From assembly GCA_947448675.1 (NCBI GenBank), contig CANFOR010000003.1, positions 1 to 39,427 of the forward strand: a stretch of 39,427 bases of DNA, in the 5' to 3' direction. This DNA is from Betaproteobacteria bacterium. Lineage in GTDB: Bacteria; Pseudomonadota; Gammaproteobacteria; Burkholderiales; Burkholderiaceae_C. Positions 23,396 to 31,023 of the stretch are shown here, piece after piece; position 1 is the stretch's first letter; each line of letters starts with the position of its first letter. The notes below the pieces were generated by a model. It was not told the DNA's origin. It was given only the letters and a program-made list of their open reading frames with translations, and searched no databases. The position numbers and the translations under genes are program-made.

Positions 23396-24174
23396 GCGAC
23401 ACAGCAAGCCCTGCAGCACCATCGGCTGCACACGCCACAGCACAGGTGGCCTTGGTCACCGGCGCTACACGCGGCATTGGTGCGGCCATTGCATTGCAAC
23501 TGGCGCAGCAAGGCTACACCGTTATCGGTACCGCCACCAGCGCTGAAGGTGCTACAAAAATAGGAGCTGCTTACGCAGCAACGGCGGGCGTTGGCAGCCT
23601 GCGTGGCATGGTACTCGACGTTACCGACGGCCCCGCTGCCGAGGCTGCCGTAGACGCCATCGTGAAGGAACACGGCGCGCTGCAAGTGCTGGTGAACAAC
23701 GCTGGTATTACCCGCGACATGCTGGCCATGCGCCTCAAAGACGCCGACTGGGACGCGGTGATCGACACCAACCTCAAAGCCGTGTTTCGCATGAGCCGCG
23801 CGGTGATGCGCACGATGATGAAGCAGCGCTATGGCCGCATCATCAGCATCACCAGTGTGGTGGGAGCCTCGGGCAATGCGGGTCAGGCCAATTACGCCGC
23901 CGCCAAGGCTGGCGTAGCGGGCATGACGCGGGCCCTGGCACGCGAGCTGGGCAGCCGCAACATCACCGTCAACTGCGTCGCTCCGGGCTTTATCGCCACC
24001 GACATGACGGCTGGTTTGCCCGAGGCGCAGCAGCAAGCCTTGCTCGCGCAAATTCCGCTGGGCCATTTGGGCCAGCCCTCAGACGTCGCGCATGCGGTGG
24101 CGTATTTGGCCTCGGCCAACGCGGCTTATGTGACGGGGCAAGAGCTGCATGTCAATGGCGGCATGTACATGTAG
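23392..24174 (+). CDS. fabG: 3-oxoacyl-ACP reductase
   Basis: A 260-residue short-chain dehydrogenase. NADP(H) site VTGATRGIG, NNAGITRDM, and the catalytic Tyr168-x3-Lys172 in ANYAAAKAG; the end ELHVNGGMYM is typical. It reduces 3-ketoacyl-ACP in the cytosol. The protein has a 12-residue N-terminal extension (Ala/Ser-rich) relative to the Escherichia coli enzyme, and a further five extra residues between the glycine-rich loop and Tyr168. These sit at residues 54-73 (ATKIGAAYAATAGVGSLRG), encoded by a 59-nt repeat copy. Start ATGA overlaps fabD. Confidence 0.95.
   Translation: MSDTASPAAPSAAHATAQVALVTGATRGIGAAIALQLAQQGYTVIGTATSAEGATKIGAAYAATAGVGSLRGMVLDVTDGPAAEAAVDAIVKEHGALQVLVNNAGITRDMLAMRLKDADWDAVIDTNLKAVFRMSRAVMRTMMKQRYGRIISITSVVGASGNAGQANYAAAKAGVAGMTRALARELGSRNITVNCVAPGFIATDMTAGLPEAQQQALLAQIPLGHLGQPSDVAHAVAYLASANAAYVTGQELHVNGGMYM
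23551..23609 (+). repeat. 59-nt repeat, copy 13 (in fabG, sense)
   Basis: Head GCTACAAAAATAGGAGC, then TGCTTACGCAGC, GGCGGGCGTTGGCAGCC. A second hairpin can form here: GCTGC-TT-ACGC pairs with GCGT-TG-GCAGC. The copy is read in frame as residues 54-73. Confidence 0.85.
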
Positions 24175-24219
24175 GCACTGTCCTACAGCATCTGGGCCGT
24201 CAAGTGCGCAGGCCATTAA

Positions 24220-24600
<381 letters not shown>

Positions 24601-24623
24601 GGCCTGCAATGGCCTCGATCAGT

Positions 24624-25868
24624 ATGACCCGACGTCGCGTTGTAGTCACCGGACTGGGCTGCGTTAGCCCGGTTGGTAATTCGGTAGACCAGGCCTGGAG
24701 TAATTTGCTCGCAGGCCAGTCTGGTATTGGGCCCATCAGCAAATTCGACACAGCAGACTTTGCGTGCAAATTTGCTGGTGAGGTGAAAAACTTCAAAATT
24801 GAGGACTACCTTAATACCAAAGAAGTTCGCACCATGGATACGTTTATCCATTTCGGCATTGCGGCTGCCGACCAAGCGGTGCGCGACTCGGGCTTGCCCA
24901 CGGGCGAGGCGCTGTCAGAAGAGCAGTCGCTGCGCATTGGCTGCAACATTGGCTCGGGCATTGGTGGCCTGCAGCTGATCGAGCAAACCCATAGCGAACT
25001 AACCGCGCGCGGCCCACGCCGCATCACGCCGTTTTTTGTGCCTGCGTCCATCATCAACATGATCTCGGGCCACGTATCGATTCGCTTTGGCTTCAGAGGC
25101 CCCAACATCGCCGTCGTTACCGCATGCACCACCGGCTTGCACGCGATTGGTTTGTCGGCACGGATGATTGAATACGGCGACGCGGATGTGATGATTGCGG
25201 GTGGTTCTGAGTCCACTATCTCGCCTCTGGGTGTGGGTGGTTTTACTGCGGCGCGGGCCATGTCTACGCGCAATGACGACCCCACCACCGCTTCGCGCCC
25301 CTTCGACAAAGACCGTGACGGCTTTGTGTTGGGCGAAGGCGCTGGCGTGATGGTGTTGGAAGAATACGAACACGCCAAAGCACGGGGCGCCAAGATTTAC
25401 TGCGAGCTCTCGGGCTTTGGCATGAGCGGCGACGCATACCACATCACCTCTCCCAATACCGACGGGCCGCGCCGCGCCATGCTCAATGCACTCAGCAATG
25501 CCGGTGTGCAGCCTGAGCAGGTGAACTACATCAACGCCCACGGCACATCCACCCCCTTGGGCGACCTGAACGAAACCAATGCCATCAAAGCGGCCTTGGG
25601 TGCGCATGCGCATAAAACCCTTATCAGCTCGACCAAGTCGATGACGGGGCATTTGCTCGGCGGCGCCGGTGGCATTGAGTCGGTGTTTACGGTTTTGGCC
25701 TTGCACCACCAAAAGGTGCCGCCGACCATCAATATCTTTAACCAAGACCCCGAGTGCGACTTGGACTACTGCGCCAACACCGCCCGCGATGTCAAGATCG
25801 ACGTGGCCATGAAAAACAACTTTGGTTTTGGCGGCACCAACGGCACGCTGGTCTTCAAGCGCGCCTGA
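24624..25868 (+). CDS. fabF: Beta-ketoacyl-ACP synthase II
   Basis: A 414-residue condensing enzyme that elongates acyl-ACP. Cys168 in [12 protein letters not shown], His in [11 protein letters not shown] and His in [13 protein letters not shown] form the active site; [13 protein letters not shown] closes the protein. ATG at 24624 gives [11 protein letters not shown], the family start; an in-frame ATG at 24609 adds five residues and cannot be excluded. No strong ribosome-binding site at either. Last gene of the fab cluster. Confidence 0.96.
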   Translation: MTRRRVVVTGLGCVSPVGNSVDQAWSNLLAGQSGIGPISKFDTADFACKFAGEVKNFKIEDYLNTKEVRTMDTFIHFGIAAADQAVRDSGLPTGEALSEEQSLRIGCNIGSGIGGLQLIEQTHSELTARGPRRITPFFVPASIINMISGHVSIRFGFRGPNIAVVTACTTGLHAIGLSARMIEYGDADVMIAGGSESTISPLGVGGFTAARAMSTRNDDPTTASRPFDKDRDGFVLGEGAGVMVLEEYEHAKARGAKIYCELSGFGMSGDAYHITSPNTDGPRRAMLNALSNAGVQPEQVNYINAHGTSTPLGDLNETNAIKAALGAHAHKTLISSTKSMTGHLLGGAGGIESVFTVLALHHQKVPPTINIFNQDPECDLDYCANTARDVKIDVAMKNNFGFGGTNGTLVFKRA

Positions 25869-25878
25869 GCCCGTTCAC

Positions 25879-26463
25879 ATGCACAGCGCCCCGTCGGTCA
25901 GTTACCCGGTGGGTAGAACGCGCGGCTTGCGCCTGCTTTTAGGCACGCTATGCGTCGTCAGCCTAGGCGGGCTGTGCGTATGGTGCTATCAAAAATATAG
26001 CTCTGCGGGGCTCTTGGCTGGGGCGCTTGCAGCGCCATTTTCAATGCCAACTCTAGGGCAATGGCTGTGGCAACAGGCTGGGCCGCAAGTGCTTGGCTGC
26101 TTGGCTTGGCTCAGCGCTTGCGGTGTCGCTTGGCATAGCTGGCGCACCACGCCCAGTGGGCGCATGCGCTGGGACGGCAGCCACTGGTACTGGGAGCAGC
26201 CCGAGTCAGACCTTGCCGGCCATATGCACGTGGTGCTCGACGCGCAAAGCCAATTGCTCTTGCATTGGCAGGCGCAAGAGCAGTTGCCCGAAGTACTGCC
26301 CGAAGCGTTGCAAGCGCGCAGTAACGCAATGCCCCATGCCAAGCCGCGCAGCCGCACGCACTTGTGGCTTTGGGCCGAGCGCCGCGCCTGTCCGGCCGAC
26401 TGGCTGGCCCTGCGCCGCGCCGTGTATTCGCGCGCTGCACCGATGGCGCAAGCCTATGCCTGA
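25879..26463 (+). CDS. YgfX-like two-helix membrane protein
   Basis: A 194-residue protein between fabF and rpoE. Two hydrophobic segments (LLLGTLCVVSLGGLCVW and QVLGCLAWLSACGVAW) are followed by a cytosolic domain rich in Trp: MRWDGSHWYWEQ, LLLHWQAQEQ, LWLWAERRACPADWLALRRA. This order and the late W-L-R-R-A motif resemble the YgfX/CptA family; the match is by pattern and not certain. The residues joining the two helices (36-55, YQKYSSAGLLAGALAAPF) come from a 59-nt repeat copy. The stop overlaps the rpoE start by 8 bp, so sigma factor translation may depend on this gene. Confidence 0.6.
   Translation: MHSAPSVSYPVGRTRGLRLLLGTLCVVSLGGLCVWCYQKYSSAGLLAGALAAPFSMPTLGQWLWQQAGPQVLGCLAWLSACGVAWHSWRTTPSGRMRWDGSHWYWEQPESDLAGHMHVVLDAQSQLLLHWQAQEQLPEVLPEALQARSNAMPHAKPRSRTHLWLWAERRACPADWLALRRAVYSRAAPMAQAYA
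25985..26043 (+). repeat. 59-nt repeat, copy 14 (in ygfX-like gene, sense)
   Basis: Head GCTATCAAAAATATAGC with perfect arms, then GGCTGGGGCGCTTGCAGCGCC and ATTTTCAA in the tail (shown shortened). Read in the third phase (TGC-TAT-CAA-AAA-TAT-AGC). Confidence 0.8.
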
Positions 26464-27094
26464 TAACGCGCCAGCCAACCCCACCGCAAGCGCCAGCGAT
26501 ACCGACGCTGAACTGGTCGCGCGTACGGTCGCAGGTGACCAGCGTGCCTTTGGCCTCTTGGTGCTCAAGTACGAGCGGCGCATCCAGCGTTTGATTGGCC
26601 GCATGGTGCGCGACGTCGATTTGGTGCCCGACATTGCGCAAGAGAGCTTTATCCGTGCCTACCGCGCCCTGCCGCAGTTTCGCGGCGACGCCCAGTTCTA
26701 CACTTGGCTCTACCGCATTGCCGTCAATACCGCCAAAAAAGCCTTGATGGACATGAAGCACGACCCGGTGGTCACTTACACCACGCTGCAAAGTCGCGAC
26801 GACGAAGATGAAACTTTTGGCCCGCAAGACAACCTAACCAGCAACGAAACCCCCGACAGCGCCTTGCAGGCCAAGCAAATTGTGCAGGTAGTGAACGAGG
26901 TGATCGAATCTTTACCCCAAGAGTTGCGTCAGGCCGTGGTCTTGCGCGAGATTGAAGGACTGAGCTACGAAGAAATTGCCCAAGCCATGGATTGCCCGAT
27001 TGGCACCGTGCGTTCGCGGATTTTCCGCGCGCGGGAGGCCATTTCGCTGCGGCTCAAACCCATGCTCAACCAACACAGCGGAAAACGCTGGTAG
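26456..27094 (+). CDS. rpoE: ECF sigma factor RpoE (AlgU-type)
   Basis: A 212-residue group IV sigma factor. Region 2: DQRAFGLLVLKYERRIQRLI, DIAQESFIRAYRALPQFRGDAQFYTWLYRIAVNTA (in part); region 4: LPQELRQAVVLREIEGLSYEEIAQ and GTVRSRIFRAREAI. It directs the envelope-stress regulon and is held inactive by the RseA encoded next. The start ATGCCTGA overlaps the stop of the previous gene. A short acidic linker (DDEDETFGPQ) separates the two sigma regions. Confidence 0.95.
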   Translation: MPDNAPANPTASASDTDAELVARTVAGDQRAFGLLVLKYERRIQRLIGRMVRDVDLVPDIAQESFIRAYRALPQFRGDAQFYTWLYRIAVNTAKKALMDMKHDPVVTYTTLQSRDDEDETFGPQDNLTSNETPDSALQAKQIVQVVNEVIESLPQELRQAVVLREIEGLSYEEIAQAMDCPIGTVRSRIFRAREAISLRLKPMLNQHSGKRW

Positions 27095-27115
27095 TACAAC
27101 CGACAGGTGCCCACC

Positions 27116-27868
27116 ATGAACCATCATGCCCCTCTTCCCAATGCGCTGCATAGCCCGGCCAGTACGCCTGTGCCTGCCGACGATGCCAGCTTGGAATGCG
27201 TGAGCGCCCTGGTCGATGGCGAGTTGTCGGGCGCTGCATTGCAGCAGGCCATCAGCCTCGCGCTCAAGGCGCCCGAAGGCCAGGTTGCTTGGCAGCACTA
27301 CCATCTGCTGCGCGAGGTTTTGCACGAGCCGCAAGGCGCGCAAAGAGCCACGGTGGCCGCATGGGCTGTGCCCAAGCCTGCGGCGCAGGGTGACACAGAC
27401 TTTGTGCAGGGCGTGATGCAGCGCATTGCCGCCGAGCCCGCCTGGGCTTTGCAAAGCGTGCCAGCGCAGCCTGTCTTGGTAGCGCACAGCGCCCCGGCGG
27501 CCAATGACGCGCGGGCCTGGAAGTGGCTGGCCAGTTGCGCCTCTGTTGCTGCAGTGGTCGCCTTGGGCTGGAACCTGTGGTCACCCGTAGGCCAGGGAGC
27601 GGGCCAGGGGGCATTGCAGGCCGCTGCGCCCACCCTGGCGGTGCCAGCTACCGCCAGTGCAAACCTAAGCGCAACCCCAGTGGCCACAGTGGCCACAGTG
27701 GCCCCGGCCTTGGCGCAAGCCTCCGCTGGCAGCGAGCCGCTGACCATGATCCGCGACCCGCGCTTAGACGAACTCTTGGCCGCGCACCGCCAGTTTGCCG
27801 GCACTTCGGCCCTGCAAGCACCAGCTGGGTTTTTGCGCAATGCCACTTTTGAAGTGCCCAAGCCTTGA
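27116..27868 (+). CDS. rseA: Anti-sigma-E factor RseA (MucA-type)
   Basis: A 250-residue single-pass membrane protein. The cytosolic N-terminal domain has LECVSALVDGELSGAALQQAI and WQHYHLLREVL, the sigma-binding helices of RseA/MucA. One transmembrane helix is at about residues 140-157 (KWLASCASVAAVVALGWNLW). The periplasmic part is Ala/Val-rich with a nine-base tandem repeat (27679-27705) giving ATVATVAT, then a C-terminal domain. Site-specific proteolysis under stress releases RpoE (family knowledge). It lies 21 bp after rpoE. Confidence 0.88.
   Translation: MNHHAPLPNALHSPASTPVPADDASLECVSALVDGELSGAALQQAISLALKAPEGQVAWQHYHLLREVLHEPQGAQRATVAAWAVPKPAAQGDTDFVQGVMQRIAAEPAWALQSVPAQPVLVAHSAPAANDARAWKWLASCASVAAVVALGWNLWSPVGQGAGQGALQAAAPTLAVPATASANLSATPVATVATVAPALAQASAGSEPLTMIRDPRLDELLAAHRQFAGTSALQAPAGFLRNATFEVPKP
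27679..27705 (+). repeat. Nine-base tandem repeat in rseA
   Basis: Three tandem units of CAGTGGCCA (the last one ends in C). They encode a Val-Ala-Thr periodicity in the periplasmic linker of RseA. Such in-frame units can change in number without frameshift. Confidence 0.8.
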
Positions 27869-27885
27869 GCCGATTGCAGCCCATC

Positions 27886-28965
27886 ATGATGCATTTCCCC
27901 CAATCATTTCTAGAGCAAAAAGTTCCGCTAACGCTTGCTGGCTGTGCGTTGTTAGCTACACATTTTGTAGCAGCGCAGGTGCCCAGTGTGGGCAATGCGG
28001 TGACTACGGGGAACGCAAGCAACGCCGTTGCAGCGCCCCATACCGACCGCACGCTGAGCGACTGGCTGATGCGCTTGCATACGGCGTCACTGAAAAATCG
28101 TGCCTACATCGGCACCTTCGTGGTCAGCTCGGGCAGCAATATGTCGAGCGCCCGCATTTGGCATATTTGCGAAGGCGACCAGCAAATGGAGCGGGTTGAA
28201 AATTTAACCGGTGCGCCGCGCTCCACCTTTCGCCACAACAGCCAGGTAGTGACCTTTTTGCCCGAAGCCAAGCTGGCCCGCTCCGAGAAGCGCGAGTCCT
28301 TGGGTCTGTTCCCTGAGCTGCTTAAAAGCAATGCCGGTTCGATCCCCGAGTTTTACCAAGCCCGCAGCTTGGGCAACGAGCGCGTAGCAGGCCTAGAGGC
28401 CGATGTGGTGCAACTGCAGCCGCGCGACGCGCTGCGTTTTGGCTACCGCGTCTGGACCGAGAAAAAAACCGGCTTGGTGGTCAAACTGCAAACGCTGGAC
28501 ACCGCAGGCCGGGTGTTGGAGCAAGCCGCATTTTCTGAGCTGCAGCTCGACGCACCCGTGCGCATGGACAAGCTCAGTCACATGATGGCCAGCACCGAGG
28601 GCTACCGGGTCGAGAGCAGCGAGTTGCTCAAGACCACGGCCCAGGCCGAAGGCTGGTGGTTGCGCACACCGGTGGCGGGGTTCACACCCATGAGCTGTTA
28701 CCTGCGGCCTGCGCCCACCGGGGCTGCTGCGAGCACCATGCAATGGATTTTTTCAGATGGTTTGGCCACCGTCTCTTTGTTTGTGGAACCCTTTGACCGC
28801 ATGCGGCATCTACAAGAAGGTGCGGTCTCGGTAGGCGCTACGCAAACCTTGGTGCGCAAGTTAGACGACGCTGCTGGCAACCGCGAATGGTGGTTGACGG
28901 CAGTCGGTGAGGTGCCGTTAGGCACACTGGCCAGTTTTGCCAGCGCATTGGAACGCAAGAAATAA
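27886..28965 (+). CDS. rseB: RseB/MucB periplasmic regulator
   Basis: A 359-residue exported protein of the MucB/RseB family (LmbE-like lipid-binding fold): SDWLMRLHTASLKNRAYIGTFVV, SSARIWHICEGDQQMERVENL, FRYRVWTEKKTGL-like, and the C-terminal domain with WIFSDGLATVSLFVEPFD. It binds RseA in the periplasm and senses lipopolysaccharide stress. ATG at 27886 (or 27889) is preferred; a TTG further up overlaps the rseA stop. The signal peptide, hydrophobic core VPLTLAGCALLATHFVAA, is encoded by an antisense 59-nt repeat copy, as residues 10-29. Confidence 0.9.
   Translation: MMHFPQSFLEQKVPLTLAGCALLATHFVAAQVPSVGNAVTTGNASNAVAAPHTDRTLSDWLMRLHTASLKNRAYIGTFVVSSGSNMSSARIWHICEGDQQMERVENLTGAPRSTFRHNSQVVTFLPEAKLARSEKRESLGLFPELLKSNAGSIPEFYQARSLGNERVAGLEADVVQLQPRDALRFGYRVWTEKKTGLVVKLQTLDTAGRVLEQAAFSELQLDAPVRMDKLSHMMASTEGYRVESSELLKTTAQAEGWWLRTPVAGFTPMSCYLRPAPTGAAASTMQWIFSDGLATVSLFVEPFDRMRHLQEGAVSVGATQTLVRKLDDAAGNREWWLTAVGEVPLGTLASFASALERKK
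27913..27971 (-). repeat. 59-nt repeat, copy 15 (in rseB, antisense; encodes signal peptide)
   Basis: Reverse strand head GCTACAAAATGTGTAGC, then ACAACGCACAGCC, AAGCGTTAGCGG and CTTTTTGCTC, exactly 59 nt. AACGC can pair with GCGTT to form a second hairpin. The gene strand starts GAG-CAA-AAA at the repeat end, the same phase as in sppA and CHAT copy 4. Confidence 0.85.
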
Positions 28966-28989
28966 CGAAACCCTGAAAGGTCTTTACCC

Positions 28990-30498
28990 ATGGCACGTTT
29001 TGATCAAGCCCCATTTTTACAACTCAGCCGCGTTTGGGGCAAGTTGCGCTCGTACGCATTCGTTGGCGCTTTGGCCATTGTCGGCACCGCGGTACTAATG
29101 CCCGCCAAACCGATTGCCGCGCAAGCACGGGCTTTGCCGGACTTTACCGATTTGGTCGAGCAGGTCGGGCCCTCGGTGGTCAATATCCGAACCCTGGAAA
29201 AGGTGGTGCCACAGTCGGCCGCAGACGGCCCCAGTGACGAAGACATGCAAGAATTTTTTCGCCGCTTTTTTGGCCAACCCATGCCAGGGCGGCCGGGTGT
29301 GCCCAAGCAAGCGCCGCGGCCTAGCCGGCCCCAACAAGATGAAGAGCAGCCGCGTGGTGTGGGCTCGGGCTTTATTTTGTCGTCTGACGGCTATGTAATG
29401 ACCAATGCGCATGTGGTTGATGGTGCCGATGAGGTGATGGTCACACTCACCGACAAACGTGAGTTCAAGGCCAAAATCATTGGTGCCGACAAGCGCAGTG
29501 ATGTAGCCGTGGTGAAGATCGAGGCCACTGGCTTGCCCGCCGTGAAATTAGGCGACGTGAGCCGTTTGAAGGTGGGCGAGTGGGTGATGGCCATTGGCTC
29601 GCCCTTTGGCCTAGAGAACACCGTTACTGCGGGCATTGTGAGCGCTAAGCAGCGCGACACTGGTGAGTACCTGCCCTTCATCCAAACCGACGTGGCCATC
29701 AACCCCGGTAACTCGGGCGGTCCGCTCATCAATATGCGCGGTGAAGTGGTGGGCATTAACAGCCAAATTTATTCGCGCTCGGGGGGCTTCATGGGCATCT
29801 CGTTTGCCATCCCGATCGATGAAGCCACGCGCGTGAGTGACCAGCTGCGTAGCAGTGGCCGCGTAGCACGCGGCCGCATTGGCGTGCAGATTGACCAAGT
29901 CAGCAAAGACGTGGCCGAGTCCATCGGCCTGGGCAAGCCCCAAGGTGCTTTGGTGCGCAGCGTAGAGCCCGGTGCACCCGCCGACAAAGCCGGTGTTGAG
30001 GCGGGCGACATCATCACCAAATTTGATGGCAAGGTAATTGAAAAATCCAGCGACTTGCCGCGCTTGGTCGGCAATGTGAAGCCCGGCACCAAGAGCACCG
30101 TCACGGTGTTTCGCCGCGGTAGCAGCAAAGATTTGAGCGTGACCGTAGTGGAGTTTGAAGCAGAAAAACCCATGAAGAAAACCGTCGACAAAGAAGAGAA
30201 GCCCAAGGCTGCTTCAACGGCGCACTCCCTGGGCTTGGGCGTGAGCGAACTCACAGATGCGATGAAGAAAGAGCTCAAGCTCAAGGGCGGCGTCAAGGTG
30301 GACACCGTGGCCGAGGGCGCTGCGCGTGCGGGTCTGCGCGAGGGCGATGTAATTGTCGCGGTGGGCAACGCTGAAGTGGCCAACGTCAAAGAGTTTGAAG
30401 CTGCGATGGCCAAGGTCGACAAAAGCAAAGCTGTGAATGTTTTGTTTCGCCGTGGCGAGTGGGCGCAGTACGCGCTGATTCGGCCCCAGACCAAGTAA
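28990..30498 (+). CDS. degP: DegP/MucD-type periplasmic serine protease
   Basis: A 502-residue HtrA protease. N-terminal signal or anchor (YAFVGALAIVGTAVLMPAKPIAAQA), then the trypsin-like domain with the catalytic triad His141 (TNAHVV), Asp171 (RSDVAV) and Ser242 (GNSGGPL). A proline-rich Q-linker loop precedes His. Two PDZ domains follow: GRIGVQIDQVSKDVAESIGL and the C-terminal LGLGVSELTDAMKKEL. It degrades misfolded envelope proteins and damps the RpoE response. Its order after rseB is standard. A terminator follows at 30527. Confidence 0.95.
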   Translation: MARFDQAPFLQLSRVWGKLRSYAFVGALAIVGTAVLMPAKPIAAQARALPDFTDLVEQVGPSVVNIRTLEKVVPQSAADGPSDEDMQEFFRRFFGQPMPGRPGVPKQAPRPSRPQQDEEQPRGVGSGFILSSDGYVMTNAHVVDGADEVMVTLTDKREFKAKIIGADKRSDVAVVKIEATGLPAVKLGDVSRLKVGEWVMAIGSPFGLENTVTAGIVSAKQRDTGEYLPFIQTDVAINPGNSGGPLINMRGEVVGINSQIYSRSGGFMGISFAIPIDEATRVSDQLRSSGRVARGRIGVQIDQVSKDVAESIGLGKPQGALVRSVEPGAPADKAGVEAGDIITKFDGKVIEKSSDLPRLVGNVKPGTKSTVTVFRRGSSKDLSVTVVEFEAEKPMKKTVDKEEKPKAASTAHSLGLGVSELTDAMKKELKLKGGVKVDTVAEGAARAGLREGDVIVAVGNAEVANVKEFEAAMAKVDKSKAVNVLFRRGEWAQYALIRPQTK

Positions 30499-30526
30499 AA
30501 CCATGCTTTTGCGCATGTCAATGGGG

Positions 30527-30548
30527 CCCTTGGCTTCCTAGGGTTTTT
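30527..30548 (+). terminator. Rho-independent terminator after degP
   Basis: CCCTTGG, loop CTT, CCTAGGG (one T-T mismatch) and five T. It closes the rpoE-rseA-rseB-degP unit 28 bp after the degP stop. Confidence 0.75.
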
Positions 30549-30879
30549 ACCTTGAGAAGTCTTTTTTCCGGCCATGGTCGATAATTTTTAGCTATGATCC
30601 AGGCGCGCTAATTTGTTGGCGCACGCTAACTTTTCAAAAGCCAAACCCAAAATTCGTTAGAATAGAGGCTTATTCGGTGCTGTTGCTAGCGATGCGCCGT
30701 GTCAAAATCCACCATATGGCATGAAATTCGGGAATCCTGGCCTGATCCACAGGTCGCCCACAACTTGCCCACTGGTCTTCGCACTAATTTTGTTAATAAG
30801 CTGTGTATAAATATTTTGTTGCTGCACTGCAACGACGTGAAAATGGGACTGCTGGGCTGTACGAACGGGGCTTTTTGCC
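30549..30879. other. Non-coding stretch between degP and lepA
   Basis: No credible gene is seen; the short open frames have no start signal or recognisable sequence. A perfect DnaA-box consensus TTATACACA lies on the minus strand at 30810-30802, and TGATCCACA (one mismatch) at 30743-30751. The stretch is AT-richer than its surroundings, with TAGAAT at 30658-30663. In some relatives a glutaredoxin gene lies here, from memory; none is present. Confidence 0.5.
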
Positions 30880-30956
30880 TACAATGAAGTCCCAACTATC
30901 GCAGTTGCCATTGATTGTTGGTTCAGGGCGCGTCACTTCCCGACGCGCCCTTTTTT
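30880..30956 (+). ncRNA. Candidate small RNA or attenuated leader upstream of lepA
   Basis: TACAAT at 30880-30885 could be a -10 box, placing a start near 30892. The ~65-nt transcript would have a small hairpin (CAACT, loop, AGTTG), a U-rich linker and a perfect terminator at 30926-30956. Whether it is an independent RNA or a lepA leader cannot be told; no good -35 is visible. Confidence 0.4.
30926..30956 (+). terminator. Strong Rho-independent terminator upstream of lepA
   Basis: GGGCGCGTC (30926-30934), loop ACTTCCC, GACGCGCCC (30942-30950) and six T. A perfect 9-bp GC-rich stem. It lies 67 bp before lepA with no gene just upstream, so it must end a non-coding transcript. Confidence 0.9.
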
Positions 30957-31023
30957 CTTGTCTGCTCGCTTGTCTACCGATAGCGTGCAGCCTTATCTAT
31001 CAAGCACTTGTTGAACTTCATTG

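Noticed and set aside
22660-24066. Minus-strand open frame of 468 codons across fabD and fabG
   Set aside because: Antisense shadow of two well-supported enzymes in GC-rich DNA; no start signal or family motif.
30581-30645. Further copy of the 59-nt repeat
   Set aside because: The tail (TTGGCGCACGCTAAC, TTTTC) is suggestive, but the head has lost its first arm and the spacing is wrong.
30743-30810. Replication origin
   Set aside because: Only one perfect DnaA box, no dnaA, dnaN, rpmH or gyrB nearby; treated as a binding-site candidate only.
30699-30887. 62-codon plus-strand frame between degP and lepA
   Set aside because: No ribosome-binding site, unusual composition for the window, overlaps the DnaA-like sites and the putative promoter.
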